A stretch of 64,000 bases of DNA from NCBI GenBank assembly GCA_040901765.1, contig JBBDYG010000015.1:136860-200859 (forward strand). The letters run 5' to 3'. The notes under the pieces are model-generated. The model worked only from the letters and a program-made list of their open reading frames with translations. It had not been told where the DNA came from and searched no databases. This document shows, one piece after another, positions 24,201 to 32,651 of the stretch. Each line of letters opens with the position of its first letter. The first letter of the stretch is position 1. The position numbers were made by a program, and so were the translations under genes. The DNA is from JBBDYG01 sp040901765 (GTDB taxonomy: Bacteria > Planctomycetota > Planctomycetia > Pirellulales > Lacipirellulaceae).

Positions 24201-25835
24201 CCGACCCGTGTCGTTGCCATTGGCGTCGAGGAGTTTGAGAACAACGCCGGCAATGGGTTCTTCGCCGGGCCGATTGTAGATGCCATCGTTCGAGCGGTCG
24301 TGATAGACGTAGCCCGAAATATCTGCGCCGACTTTTTCGCAGAAGTCGTATTGCGTGGCCTTCACACCCGAGCCGAGCAGAATCTCGCCGACGTGATCGT
24401 TGGCCAGCTTGTCACCACCGGAAGTGCCGATGCGGTCGCCGCCGTCGTAGTAGCCCTGTGGCTGATGCTCGAAGACCTGATATTCGCCTGGCCGCAGATT
24501 GTCGAACCGGTATCGGCCCGTGCTGTCGGTCGTCGTCGAGCGAATGAAGTTGCCCCGCCCATCGAGCAGGTCGATTTGCACACCTTCGAGCGGAATGTCT
24601 GGATTATCGAAATTGCAATCGGGCGTAAGTGAGGCCCCCACGCGGCCGGCGATCGACCCGACGAGCAATTCGCCAAAGTTGTATTCCACGCCATTGTCGC
24701 CGAAGGCGAGCACCGCGCCGGTGATGCGGTCGACGCGTCCGGCCGTTTCGCTCGCGGCCTGGCCGCCATGCGTGCCAGGGGTGTCTTTGCCATCGAGCCA
24801 GCCATCGGGCTGCACTTCGCGCACGCCATAAGTGCCCGCCATGAGGTTGCGGAACTCATAATAGCCGACTTTGCCTACCTCGGTGGAGGTCACGGTCGTA
24901 GTGCCGGTCGCATTGCCGTTGGCATCGAGCAATTCCAAGGTCACACCGCCGATGCCTACTTCGTTATTGTCGCGATCGAACTGGCCATCGTCGGAGCGGT
25001 CGTGATAAACCCAGCCCGCCAGCGTCGCCAAGGGCACCTGCGGCTTGTGTACCACGGCACCGGCCGTTCGGTCGGTGTAGTCGTGATTTGGCTCGTAGCG
25101 GTCGGGCGGCAGCAGCAGATCGAGGCCAGTCGCGGACTCCGCCGTTTGCATATTGGTGTCAAACGCGTCCCAGAACGTGCCGGTCATCGACAAATCGACG
25201 TAGCCCTCGGCAGTAAACTCGCCGGTCACTCGGCTCCGTTGGAACTCCGCGCCTTCGACAACCGAATTCGTGTCGATCTTTGAGGCGTCGAGCAATTCGC
25301 CTGTGGCGGAAACACCCCCCGCTTCAATGAACTGCACTTCGTCGGCATCCACCGAAAAGACAAGCTTTTCGCCCGCGTCGAAACCCTCCAGTAGAAACAC
25401 AATCTGCGACGTGCCGTCGATGACTTCAAAGGTGACGTCGAAGCCATCGTGCGAGATTACAGATAGGCCGACGGACGCAAACGCGCCGAGTCCGCCATCC
25501 TCCGTGTCGAAGAAGACGTCGCCGACGCTCAGGCCATTTTCGTCTTTGTCGCCGTCGATAACGAGGCGGTCGAGTGTGGTGCCCGGCGCGCCGCCAACGA
25601 ACGAGACTTGAATCACGTCGCCCGCGCTGTCGTCGCCAGTTGCTTCCTCGAAATACACCGCACCGAGCAGCACCTCGGGCGCAACGAGGCCTGCCGCTGC
25701 CAGAAGCTGTCGCGGCTCCATCTGCTCAAAGCCACGGCAGTGCTGGGCCCTGGGCCGCGCCGAACCGCGGTGTTGTTTCGTTGTGCGGCGAGCGCCGCCC
25801 CGATACCACGTGGCGAGAGAGCGAATGAGACCCAC
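21297..25835 (-). CDS. Giant secreted SdrD_B/Cna-B repeat protein with C-terminal FG-GAP-like repeats
   Basis: A 1512-residue protein. Residues about 37-46 (MEPRQLLAAA) match the LEPR-XLL N-terminal motif of planctomycete secreted proteins, followed by an N-terminal beta domain. From about residue 270 there are at least six SdrD_B-like domains in two alternating types: one opens SGYVYHDRSDDGQFDRPGEE and the other GRVGASRTADCNFDNPDIPL. Each ends with a TG-TYAVMEVHP or GEYQVFEHQP strand and a YNFGEL or YDFCEK tail. A seventh, more divergent domain (LSGFVFIDGAP) follows. The last 300 residues carry GDWDGDGVTELGVF-type repeats like FG-GAP blades (calcium-binding D-x-D-G-D). No C-terminal sorting or PEP-CTERM signal is seen. 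It is probably an extracellular adhesin or matrix protein. Confidence 0.85.
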   Translation of the reverse strand: MGLIRSLATWYRGGARRTTKQHRGSARPRAQHCRGFEQMEPRQLLAAAGLVAPEVLLGAVYFEEATGDDSAGDVIQVSFVGGAPGTTLDRLVIDGDKDENGLSVGDVFFDTEDGGLGAFASVGLSVISHDGFDVTFEVIDGTSQIVFLLEGFDAGEKLVFSVDADEVQFIEAGGVSATGELLDASKIDTNSVVEGAEFQRSRVTGEFTAEGYVDLSMTGTFWDAFDTNMQTAESATGLDLLLPPDRYEPNHDYTDRTAGAVVHKPQVPLATLAGWVYHDRSDDGQFDRDNNEVGIGGVTLELLDANGNATGTTTVTSTEVGKVGYYEFRNLMAGTYGVREVQPDGWLDGKDTPGTHGGQAASETAGRVDRITGAVLAFGDNGVEYNFGELLVGSIAGRVGASLTPDCNFDNPDIPLEGVQIDLLDGRGNFIRSTTTDSTGRYRFDNLRPGEYQVFEHQPQGYYDGGDRIGTSGGDKLANDHVGEILLGSGVKATQYDFCEKVGADISGYVYHDRSNDGIYNRPGEEPIAGVVLKLLDANGNDTGRQATTNDLGYYEFTNLDAGTYAVMEVHPAAWLDGLDTPGTLGGIADASPSGDMIRQITVNYGDDGVEYNFGELLPGSIGGRVGASRTADCNFDNPDIPLGGVKIDLRDGQGNFIKSTTTNDQGFYRFDNLRPGEYQIFEHQPDEYYDGGDRIGTSGGDKLANDHIGEIHLGSGVDATQYDFCEKVGANISGYVYHDRSDDGQFDRPGEEPIANVMLKLLDADGNDTGKRAVTDAQGYYQFTNLAPGKYAVMEIHPDGWLDGKDTAGNLGGMVDPSTGSDMISMIMIDFGVHGEDYNFGELKPGSISGKVKVSAEADCENDPNAFPLSGVTIQLLDADGNVIDDTQTDSLGMYRFDNLRPGNYEVREIQPVAYFDGMDHLGSGSGSFLGNDHFGDIHIGSEQHLIEYDFCEVPPAVLSGFVFIDGAPIVQIGTPTPAEIAAIRDGQLTADDTRLAGIIMELRDGFSGDPIMAEQALPGNYGSGPIRVVTDAHGFYEFKGLAGGTYAVVQIHPNGLIDHIETPGSKGGYPVNAVIGSPDPRMVHTEIGVPSPADTVEQFRLEFGEDAIVRIPLRAGQSSVLNNFSEVVVRPLFIPEEPPVETPPPPVLRPAVVFTPIRPLFPQLPPIKTPNKLYRSGAVGYTWHLSIIDAGQPRTTPANQPAMLLAASQLNSAQWQQQQMDQAEWTIANRNGQQIEFESFTFGNPEAIPVTGDWDGDGVTELGVFLNGYWYLDLNGNGQWDAEDLWAHLGSNADLPVTGDWNDDGKTDIGIYGPAWPRDPHAIHREPGLPDADNYPTRIAGKMKNMPPTADEATSGARVLRRHLRGDNRADVIDHVFHYGTPGDVPVAGDWNGDGIRNIGVFRGGAWHLDMDGDGRFTERDLVFQFGQGGDRPVVGDWNGDGIDDLALFRSGQWVLDTNGNRELDALDQAFEMGGANDMPVAGDWNGDGSDDPAVYSGQSGPALRVSKAG

Positions 25836-25870
25836 GGGCTTCCTCCTTGAAAACCTGTTCCATTAGCCGC

Positions 25871-25914
25871 CGCACCACGTGCGACATGGTTTTTTCCGTG
25901 TCGCACGTGGTGCG
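25871..25914. repeat. Hairpin with 16-bp arms between the WD40 and SdrD genes
   Basis: CGCACCACGTGCGACA at 25871-25886 and its exact inverse TGTCGCACGTGGTGCG at 25899-25914, loop 12 bases. Each arm is itself partly palindromic around CACGTG. The same 16-mer recurs at 62965-62980. It lies just past the WD40 gene stop on the minus strand and could mark that transcript end, although there is no U-tract. Confidence 0.65.
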
Positions 25915-25926
25915 ACGGATTGGCTG

Positions 25927-26955
25927 CTACCGAATCGTTGTACCGCTTGACGTCGTCGCCGACGCACTTTGTTCGCCGCGGAGCGTCCAGAGTCGGACGG
26001 TGGTGTCGTATCCACCCGAGACGAGCGTCTCGCCCGCCGCGTCGCAGGCCAGAGTGGCCACCGTTCCGGTATGGCCCACGAGCAGGTCGGTGGCCACTTT
26101 GCTAGATAGGTTCCATAGACGAATCGAATTATCGCTGCCGCCCGTGGCAAGTTGATCGTCGTTGATAAAGACCAGCGAATAGATCTTGGCGGGGCGGGCC
26201 GGCAGGCTGGCGATTTCTGCGCCGCTGGCTACGTCCCAAATGCGAATCTGTTCCCCTTCGCCGGCGGTCGCCACCCGCTCGTTGCTCGGCGAAAACGCGA
26301 CGACGCGAATTCGCAGCTTGTCGGCCTCGATGTCGCGGATTTCATTACCGGTGCTGGCTTCCCACAATCGCAATTTGCCGTTGCGGCCCGCGCCGGCCAT
26401 CACGTTTCCGTTGGACGCGAAAGCGATGCACCGCATGTCTTGGCACGGACACTCGAGTGTTTGGATTTGGGTGCCACCCGACAGGTTATAAACAGCCAGG
26501 GAAGTTCCAAATCCGACGGTAGAAATCTGCTGGCCATTGGGATGCCACGAAACTGCACACAGCGGCCCTTCGCCGATGGTCCTGAAGGTTTCGGTTCCCG
26601 TCGCCAGGTTCCAGGCTTGCAGCACTTTGTCGTTGCCGACCGAAGCAATCTGCTGGCCATCGGGCGAGATGGCGAGTCCGCGCACCCAGTCGCTATGGGT
26701 TTCTATTTCTCTCGGCTGCTCGTTTTCCGCGAGCTTCCAAATCCGAAGGCGATGGTCGTCCCCCGCGGCGGCAATCGTCGCGCCGTCGGCGGAAATCGCC
26801 ACTGCCGTCACCACCGGCGGGCGGCCGGTCGAATCCACCAGCGTCAGTAGCCGCGCGGGGTGCATGGTGGCCATTTCGGCCCCGCGCCCCATGACGGCAA
26901 ACAGCGATGACCAGGCAAAGCAGGAAGCAATGGTTAGCTGAGAGGCAAAACGCAT
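25927..26955 (-). CDS. Exported WD40-repeat protein
   Basis: A 342-residue protein. I chose the ATG at 26955 because it starts a signal peptide (MRFASQLTIASCFAWSSLF, then AVMGRGAEM). The frame continues upstream but adds 36 unlikely residues. About seven WD40 blades follow, with the usual endings RLRIWKL, VLQAWNL, LRLWEA, IRIWDV, IRLWNL and VRLWTL. Such propellers act as protein-interaction platforms, and in planctomycetes secreted WD40 proteins are frequent but of unknown role. It is transcribed toward the SdrD gene in the same direction, 92 bases ahead of it, so the two may be functionally linked on the surface. This is inference. Confidence 0.85.
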   Translation of the reverse strand: MRFASQLTIASCFAWSSLFAVMGRGAEMATMHPARLLTLVDSTGRPPVVTAVAISADGATIAAAGDDHRLRIWKLAENEQPREIETHSDWVRGLAISPDGQQIASVGNDKVLQAWNLATGTETFRTIGEGPLCAVSWHPNGQQISTVGFGTSLAVYNLSGGTQIQTLECPCQDMRCIAFASNGNVMAGAGRNGKLRLWEASTGNEIRDIEADKLRIRVVAFSPSNERVATAGEGEQIRIWDVASGAEIASLPARPAKIYSLVFINDDQLATGGSDNSIRLWNLSSKVATDLLVGHTGTVATLACDAAGETLVSGGYDTTVRLWTLRGEQSASATTSSGTTIR

Positions 26956-27186
26956 GGCGGTAATTCCAGACGGGGCTGATCCGCGACCCGAGCGCGCGAC
27001 AACGCTCTGTCTGGTATCGTCCCAAGCCAACGCCAACCCCAAGTGGAACTGCCGGTTAGGCAAGTTTTCGCGGTTCTCCCCACGCCAGCACCGATTGCAG
27101 CATGCGTGTGAGAGAGTACGCTACAGGGAAGGGGTGGAACCAAAACGGCACAACAGGCACAACGAAAACTCGGCAGGAGTTTAGCT

Positions 27187-27924
27187 ATGTCGAAATTTGC
27201 CATCTTAATCGCCGCCGCCGGGGGCAGCACTCGCTTTAAGGATGGCTATTACAAAAAGCCGTTTGCCCCGCTCGATGGTCGCGCCGTGTGGCTTCACTCG
27301 GCCGAGCGGTTTGTAAATCGCCCCGATGTGTGTCAGGTGATTGTGATTATCGCCCAGGAGGACCGCGAAGAGTTCGATCGCCGCTTTGCAGCGAACGCCA
27401 TGATCCTTGGTCTAGAGGTGTGCGTCGGCGGCAAGGAACGGATCGATTCGGTGGCCAACGGCCTCGCCAAGGTGAAAGAGCAGGCCGACTTTGTCGCCGT
27501 GCATGACGCGGCGCGGCCTTGCGTGGCAGAGAAGTGGATCGACCAAGTTTTTTCCGCCGCAGAGAAGAACGGGGCAGCGATTCTTGCAACGCCAATCACC
27601 GAATCCCTTAAGCGGGCCGGCAAGGCCTCGACGATTGCCGAGACGGTCGATCGCACCAGCCTGTGGGTCGCGCAAACCCCGCAGGTCTTCCGCCGCGAGC
27701 TTTTGATCGAAGCTTACGCCAAACGCAAAGGCCCCGTGACCGACGACGCCCAACTCGTCGAGCAACTCGGCAAGCCAGTCACGATCGTCCAAGGCTCGCC
27801 GCTCAACGTAAAGATCACCACCAAGGAAGACTTGCGCCTCGCCGAGCAGATTCTTAAAGTCTTGCCGAAACCCAAGCCCGAAGGGTTTGTGCATCCGTTT
27901 GCAGGGGATGATCTGTGGCGGTGA
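27187..27924 (+). CDS. ispD: 2-C-methyl-D-erythritol 4-phosphate cytidylyltransferase
   Basis: A 245-residue enzyme of the non-mevalonate isoprenoid pathway that joins CTP to methylerythritol 4-phosphate. It shows the nucleotide-binding start FAILIAAAGGSTRFKDGYYK (with K for the phosphates), the GGKERIDSVANGL segment, VAVHDAARPCV with the metal-binding region, ATPITESLKR, and TPQVFRRELL...PVTDDAQLVE. The glycine loop is AAAGGSTR rather than the common AAGxGxRMG, and it is followed by a longer insert before the KKPF. A GGAG ribosome site lies before ATG 27187 (GCAGGAGTTTAGCT). It is followed by tyrS 96 bases later. The C-terminal tail is ten residues longer than typical. Confidence 0.93.
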   Translation: MSKFAILIAAAGGSTRFKDGYYKKPFAPLDGRAVWLHSAERFVNRPDVCQVIVIIAQEDREEFDRRFAANAMILGLEVCVGGKERIDSVANGLAKVKEQADFVAVHDAARPCVAEKWIDQVFSAAEKNGAAILATPITESLKRAGKASTIAETVDRTSLWVAQTPQVFRRELLIEAYAKRKGPVTDDAQLVEQLGKPVTIVQGSPLNVKITTKEDLRLAEQILKVLPKPKPEGFVHPFAGDDLWR

Positions 27925-27929
27925 GGAGG

Positions 27930-28020
27930 AGTTGTGGATTTCGGATTTCGAATTTCGGATTTATGATAGTAAGCCGATCTGACTAATCCGCAATCCGCAA
28001 TCCGCAATCCGCAATCCAAA
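27930..28020 (+). repeat. Short tandem repeat spacer between ispD and tyrS
   Basis: The spacer holds GGATTTCGGATTTCGAATTT and later four to five copies of a 7-mer AATCCGC ending right at the tyrS ATG. No ribosome site is present. Similar micro-repeat spacers lie ahead of nuoA, nuoK and several other genes in the window. Confidence 0.75.
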
Positions 28021-29292
28021 ATGCCTTTTCTTGACGATCTCCGCTGGCGTGGGCTGGTTCACCAAACGACTGACGATTCCGGGCTAAGCACTTGGCTCGA
28101 TGCGCAGCCGCGCGTGGTTTACGCCGGATTTGATCCCACGGCCGATAGCTTGCACGTGGGGAATTTACTGCCGCTGCTCATGTTGCGGCGGTTTCAGAAT
28201 GCCGGGCATCAACCGATCGCGGTGGTGGGTGGGGCGACTGGTATGATTGGCGACCCCAGCGGCAAGAGCCAGGAGCGGAATCTACTTTCGGCAGAGGGGC
28301 TTGCGCGCAATGTAGATTCGATCCGCGAGCAGATGCGGCGATTTTTGGACTTCGATCGCGGCGCCGAGCTGGTTAATAATCTCGATTGGATCGGCAAGTT
28401 CTCCTATCTCGAGTTTCTGCGCGACGTAGGAAAGAACTTTCCGGTGAACGTGATGCTGGCCAAAGACTCGGTGAAGAGCCGGCTGGGCCGCGACGATGCG
28501 GGGATCAGTTACACCGAGTTCAGCTATATGCTCTTACAGGCATATGACTTTGTGCATTTGCATCGCGAATTCAATTGCGAACTGCAAATTGGCGGCAGCG
28601 ACCAGTGGGGCAATATCACAGCGGGCATCGACCTCGCACGGCGGATGGATGGCGTGCAGCTCTATGGCTTTACGAACCCCCTGCTGACGAAGTCCGATGG
28701 CACGAAGATGGGCAAAACGGAGCAAGGAGCACTGTGGCTTGCACCCGAACGGACTACTCCCTACCAGTTCTACCAGTACTGGATTAACGTCGATGACGCC
28801 GACGCGGGAAACTGCCTGCGGATGCTCACGGAACTTCCGCGCGAGGAAATTGAAGCGCTTGATAGGGCGCGAACGGATGTGCCGCAAGAGCGAGCCAGTC
28901 AACGCCGCTTGGCTGAGGCGCTGACGCAACTCGTGCATGGCGACGCGGGACTGGATGCCGCAAAGCGTGCGACAGAAATTCTCTTCGGTGCCGAGATCGC
29001 CGACCTCAACGACGCGCAGCTATCGGAAATCTTCGCCGACGTGCCGAGCGTGGAACTCCCCCGCTCGCGGTTTACTGGAGAAGGACTGAACATCGTTGGT
29101 GCCCTGGTCGAATCCGGCCTCGCCAAAAGCAAGGGAGAAGCCCGCCGCACGGTGCAGCAGGGCGGGGCGTATGTAAACAACCGCCGCGTCGATGATCCCG
29201 AGCGGCAACTCACCGCCGCGGACCTGGCCAGTGAAACGGTAGTGGTGCTGCGCAGCGGGCGGAAGAAGTACGCCCTGCTACGGTTTGCGTAA
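28021..29292 (+). CDS. tyrS: Tyrosyl-tRNA synthetase
   Basis: A 423-residue class I synthetase that charges tRNA-Tyr. The HIGH motif is HVGN at 45-48 within FDPTADSLHVGNLLP. The Tyr-binding QIGGSDQWGNI lies near residues 195-205, and the KMSKS loop appears as KMGKT in KSDGTKMGKTE. The C-terminal S4 RNA-binding domain is present (ALVESGLAKSKGEARRTV then QQGGAYVNNRRV). Length is standard. The ATG directly follows the AATCCGC repeats and lacks a Shine-Dalgarno sequence, as do several genes here. It probably shares transcription with ispD. Confidence 0.97.
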   Translation: MPFLDDLRWRGLVHQTTDDSGLSTWLDAQPRVVYAGFDPTADSLHVGNLLPLLMLRRFQNAGHQPIAVVGGATGMIGDPSGKSQERNLLSAEGLARNVDSIREQMRRFLDFDRGAELVNNLDWIGKFSYLEFLRDVGKNFPVNVMLAKDSVKSRLGRDDAGISYTEFSYMLLQAYDFVHLHREFNCELQIGGSDQWGNITAGIDLARRMDGVQLYGFTNPLLTKSDGTKMGKTEQGALWLAPERTTPYQFYQYWINVDDADAGNCLRMLTELPREEIEALDRARTDVPQERASQRRLAEALTQLVHGDAGLDAAKRATEILFGAEIADLNDAQLSEIFADVPSVELPRSRFTGEGLNIVGALVESGLAKSKGEARRTVQQGGAYVNNRRVDDPERQLTAADLASETVVVLRSGRKKYALLRFA

Positions 29293-29544
29293 CTGGGCAT
29301 CCACTACAAACGACTCGGCAAGCACTCGATTAGTTTCGGGAGGCAAGACGACCATCACAAAGTACGTAGATGGGTAGAGATAGTCCTCACCGCTCTCATC
29401 AATGAGCCGCAAATCTCCGTCTTGTTCCGCCTCCGCATCGGGAATGAGACGGTAAACTCGATGCAGTTCCAGCGATGCCGGATACTCGGCGTTGTTGACG
29501 CAGATGGCGAACCGGCAGGTTTTGGCAGCGTTAATCATTGTCAT
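29278..29544 (-). CDS. Conserved small hypothetical protein
   Basis: An 88-residue protein read toward tyrS and overlapping its 3' end by 15 bases (convergent). It starts MTMINAAKTCRFAICVNNAE, and a later segment reads YPASLELHRVYRLIPDAEAE followed by DLRLIDESGEDYLYPSTYFV. It has a compact beta-rich pattern resembling small conserved bacterial proteins with a LELHRVYR(L/V)IPD segment. I cannot name a function. A weak ribosome site precedes it. The overlap is short and the sequence conserved-looking, so I accept it as real. Confidence 0.65.
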   Translation of the reverse strand: MTMINAAKTCRFAICVNNAEYPASLELHRVYRLIPDAEAEQDGDLRLIDESGEDYLYPSTYFVMVVLPPETNRVLAESFVVDAQLRKP

Positions 29545-29864
29545 GGATTCAGATAACGCTTTGCGTCAATTCTAGCTGGCAAGCCGCCGGACGGCATGAC
29601 CGTTGTTGGTACATTTCCCACGTCGACCGACGAGTCACTTCGCCTCCCGTCCTTGCCATCCTCCGCTGCCCGTTTTATAGTGGCAGATTGCCGCCGGTTG
29701 GGTCGGAAGTCAGGCGAACTGGCGGCGGAGTTTGCGGTTTCGCGAACCCCGGCCCCGATCGGAGCGTATTGCGTATCGGTACGGCGTTGTCGCTTCGGGG
29801 CGTTCGCCCTTGCCGAACCTTCCTCAGACCCATTTTCCAGCCACGCGTTTGCGAGAATCTGCCG
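29545..29864. other. Intergenic region, no feature recognised
   Basis: About 320 bases between the divergent small hypothetical gene and the ABC ATPase gene. Promoters for both probably lie here, but I see no convincing -35/-10 pair. The open frame that extends the ATPase gene upstream has no family resemblance and I leave it out. Confidence 0.5.
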
Positions 29865-30770
<906 letters not shown>

Positions 30771-30827
30771 TCGACGACGCAGCTTGGTTTTACTGTCCTC
30801 CGACCTCTGACCTCTGATCTCAATCGC

Positions 30828-32651
30828 ATGGTCCTCGAAAAGGAGCTACTACCGTACTCCGAATGGCTCTCAGGTTTGGGCTGGGATTCGGCGCTGTTCC
30901 GGTTCGGAGCAACCGTGTTGGTGTTCGCCGTTTTGGCGCTCGTCGTCGGGTTTCTGGTGGCTATGGTCCGTTACGGACCGCTCAAGGCCGGCGACCTGAC
31001 CTATCGGGTAGTCACCAATGGTTTCAAAGAGCTATGGCAGATTTCTCCCCGCCGCGTGATGGCTCTCGCGGGGCTCGCCGTCAAAGAATCGCTGCGCCGC
31101 CGGGTGCTCGTGGCGCTCGTGATCTTTGGGCTGATTTTGCTTTTTGCCGGTTGGTTCCTGCGGACCGATAACCCCGAGCCTGCGAGACTTTATCTAAGCT
31201 TCGTCCTCACGGCGACGACCTACCTGACGCTTTTGATTGCGCTCTTGCTGAGCGCCTTCAGTCTACCTGCCGATTTTAAGAACCGCACCATCTACACAAT
31301 TGTGACCAAACCGGTGCGGGCGGGCGACATCGTTCTGGGTCGCATCCTTGGCTTCACGTTTGTCGGCACGGCGATGCTCGCCATTATGGGCGTATGCAGT
31401 TACATCTTTGTCGTGCGATCGCTAGACCACACGCACGCCGTAGACCTGAGAAGTGTTGAAAACATACCCGACGAATCGGGCGAGGTCATCGGTCGCCGTG
31501 GGAGGACCATGATCGAGGCCGACCATTTTCATGAGTTTGAAGTAGAGGCCGACGGACGAGGAATCGCTTTTTCTGAGTATGGCCACTCGCACGATGTCGA
31601 GCAGCAGGGCGATCGATATGCATTTGCCAGCCCCCAAGATTTTCTGCGCGCTCGCGTCCCCTTGCGGGGAAAACTTTCATTTCTTGATCGTCAAGGCTCA
31701 CCGGTGGCCCACGGCGTGAATGTGGGAAACGAATGGACTTACCGCAGCTTTATCGACGGAGGGTCCGCCGCGGCCGCTACTTGGACCTTTGATGGAATCG
31801 ACGAGAGCATCCTTAAGATCAACCCGGAAGACGAAACGCAGTATCTACCGGTGGAACTTATCGTGCGGGTCTTCCGTACCTACAAAGGCGAAATCGAACG
31901 CGGCATTCTCGGCAGCATTCAGTTGCGTAATCCCGATACGAAGGTCAAGAGCACCGTTCAGACCTTCCTGGCCAAGGATGTCTCGATCGATGAGCACCGC
32001 TTCGAACGGCAGCAATACAACCCCGCAGACAACCAGCCGATCGACCTGCTCGAGGATTTAGTTACGAAAGACGGCAGGGTCGAGGTCATCGTTCAGTGTC
32101 TTGACTCGGCCCAGTATTACGGTTTCGCTCAAGCCGACTGTTACATCCCGCTACCCGATGCGTCGCCGTTGTGGAATTTCATCAAGACCTATATCAGCAT
32201 TTGGGTGCAGATGGTGCTGGTGATTACGATTGGCGTCACAGCCAGCACGTTTCTTAGCGGACCAATCGCGATGATGTTCACCGTATCGTTTATCACGCTG
32301 GGTTTCTTCCGCGACTTCTTTGTGAAAGTCGCGGAAGGGACGCAGGTCGGCGGGGGGCCCGTCGAATCGCTCGTGCGACTGGTGACGCAGCGCAACTTAA
32401 CGACGCGTTTCGAGCCGTCGCCGGCCGTACAATTAATGGAGGCGCTCGATCGAGTCTTTAAGGGCGCAATGCAGTCGATTGCCGCGGTGCTGCCCGACTT
32501 CCGGTCGTTGAGCACCGTCAATTACGTCGCCAACGGCTTTGAGATTCCCGCCAATGCCATCGGTCAACAGTTAACGGTCTGCCTGGCCTACTTGGTGGGA
32601 TTGTCGATCATCGGCTACTTTTTTCTCCGCACTCGTGAGGTCGCGAAATGA
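30828..32651 (+). CDS. ABC-2 type transporter permease
   Basis: A 607-residue membrane protein. About two hydrophobic segments open the chain (residues 20-46), then KESLRRRVLVALVIFGLILL and further helices with NRTIYTIVTKPVRAGDIVLG, the typical ABC-2 coupling loop. A large soluble insert of about 230 residues (about 205-440) separates the first helices from the C-terminal membrane block. That is longer than in most ABC-2 permeases and probably lies outside the membrane. The stop codon overlaps the start of the next gene (ATGA at 32648-32651). The start follows a CTCTGATCTC-type repeat spacer without a ribosome site. Confidence 0.85.
   Translation: MVLEKELLPYSEWLSGLGWDSALFRFGATVLVFAVLALVVGFLVAMVRYGPLKAGDLTYRVVTNGFKELWQISPRRVMALAGLAVKESLRRRVLVALVIFGLILLFAGWFLRTDNPEPARLYLSFVLTATTYLTLLIALLLSAFSLPADFKNRTIYTIVTKPVRAGDIVLGRILGFTFVGTAMLAIMGVCSYIFVVRSLDHTHAVDLRSVENIPDESGEVIGRRGRTMIEADHFHEFEVEADGRGIAFSEYGHSHDVEQQGDRYAFASPQDFLRARVPLRGKLSFLDRQGSPVAHGVNVGNEWTYRSFIDGGSAAAATWTFDGIDESILKINPEDETQYLPVELIVRVFRTYKGEIERGILGSIQLRNPDTKVKSTVQTFLAKDVSIDEHRFERQQYNPADNQPIDLLEDLVTKDGRVEVIVQCLDSAQYYGFAQADCYIPLPDASPLWNFIKTYISIWVQMVLVITIGVTASTFLSGPIAMMFTVSFITLGFFRDFFVKVAEGTQVGGGPVESLVRLVTQRNLTTRFEPSPAVQLMEALDRVFKGAMQSIAAVLPDFRSLSTVNYVANGFEIPANAIGQQLTVCLAYLVGLSIIGYFFLRTREVAK

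Noticed and set aside
27930..28020. A possible riboswitch or direct-repeat operator ahead of tyrS
   Set aside because: No T-box stem or conserved T-box sequence is visible, only low-complexity 7-mers.
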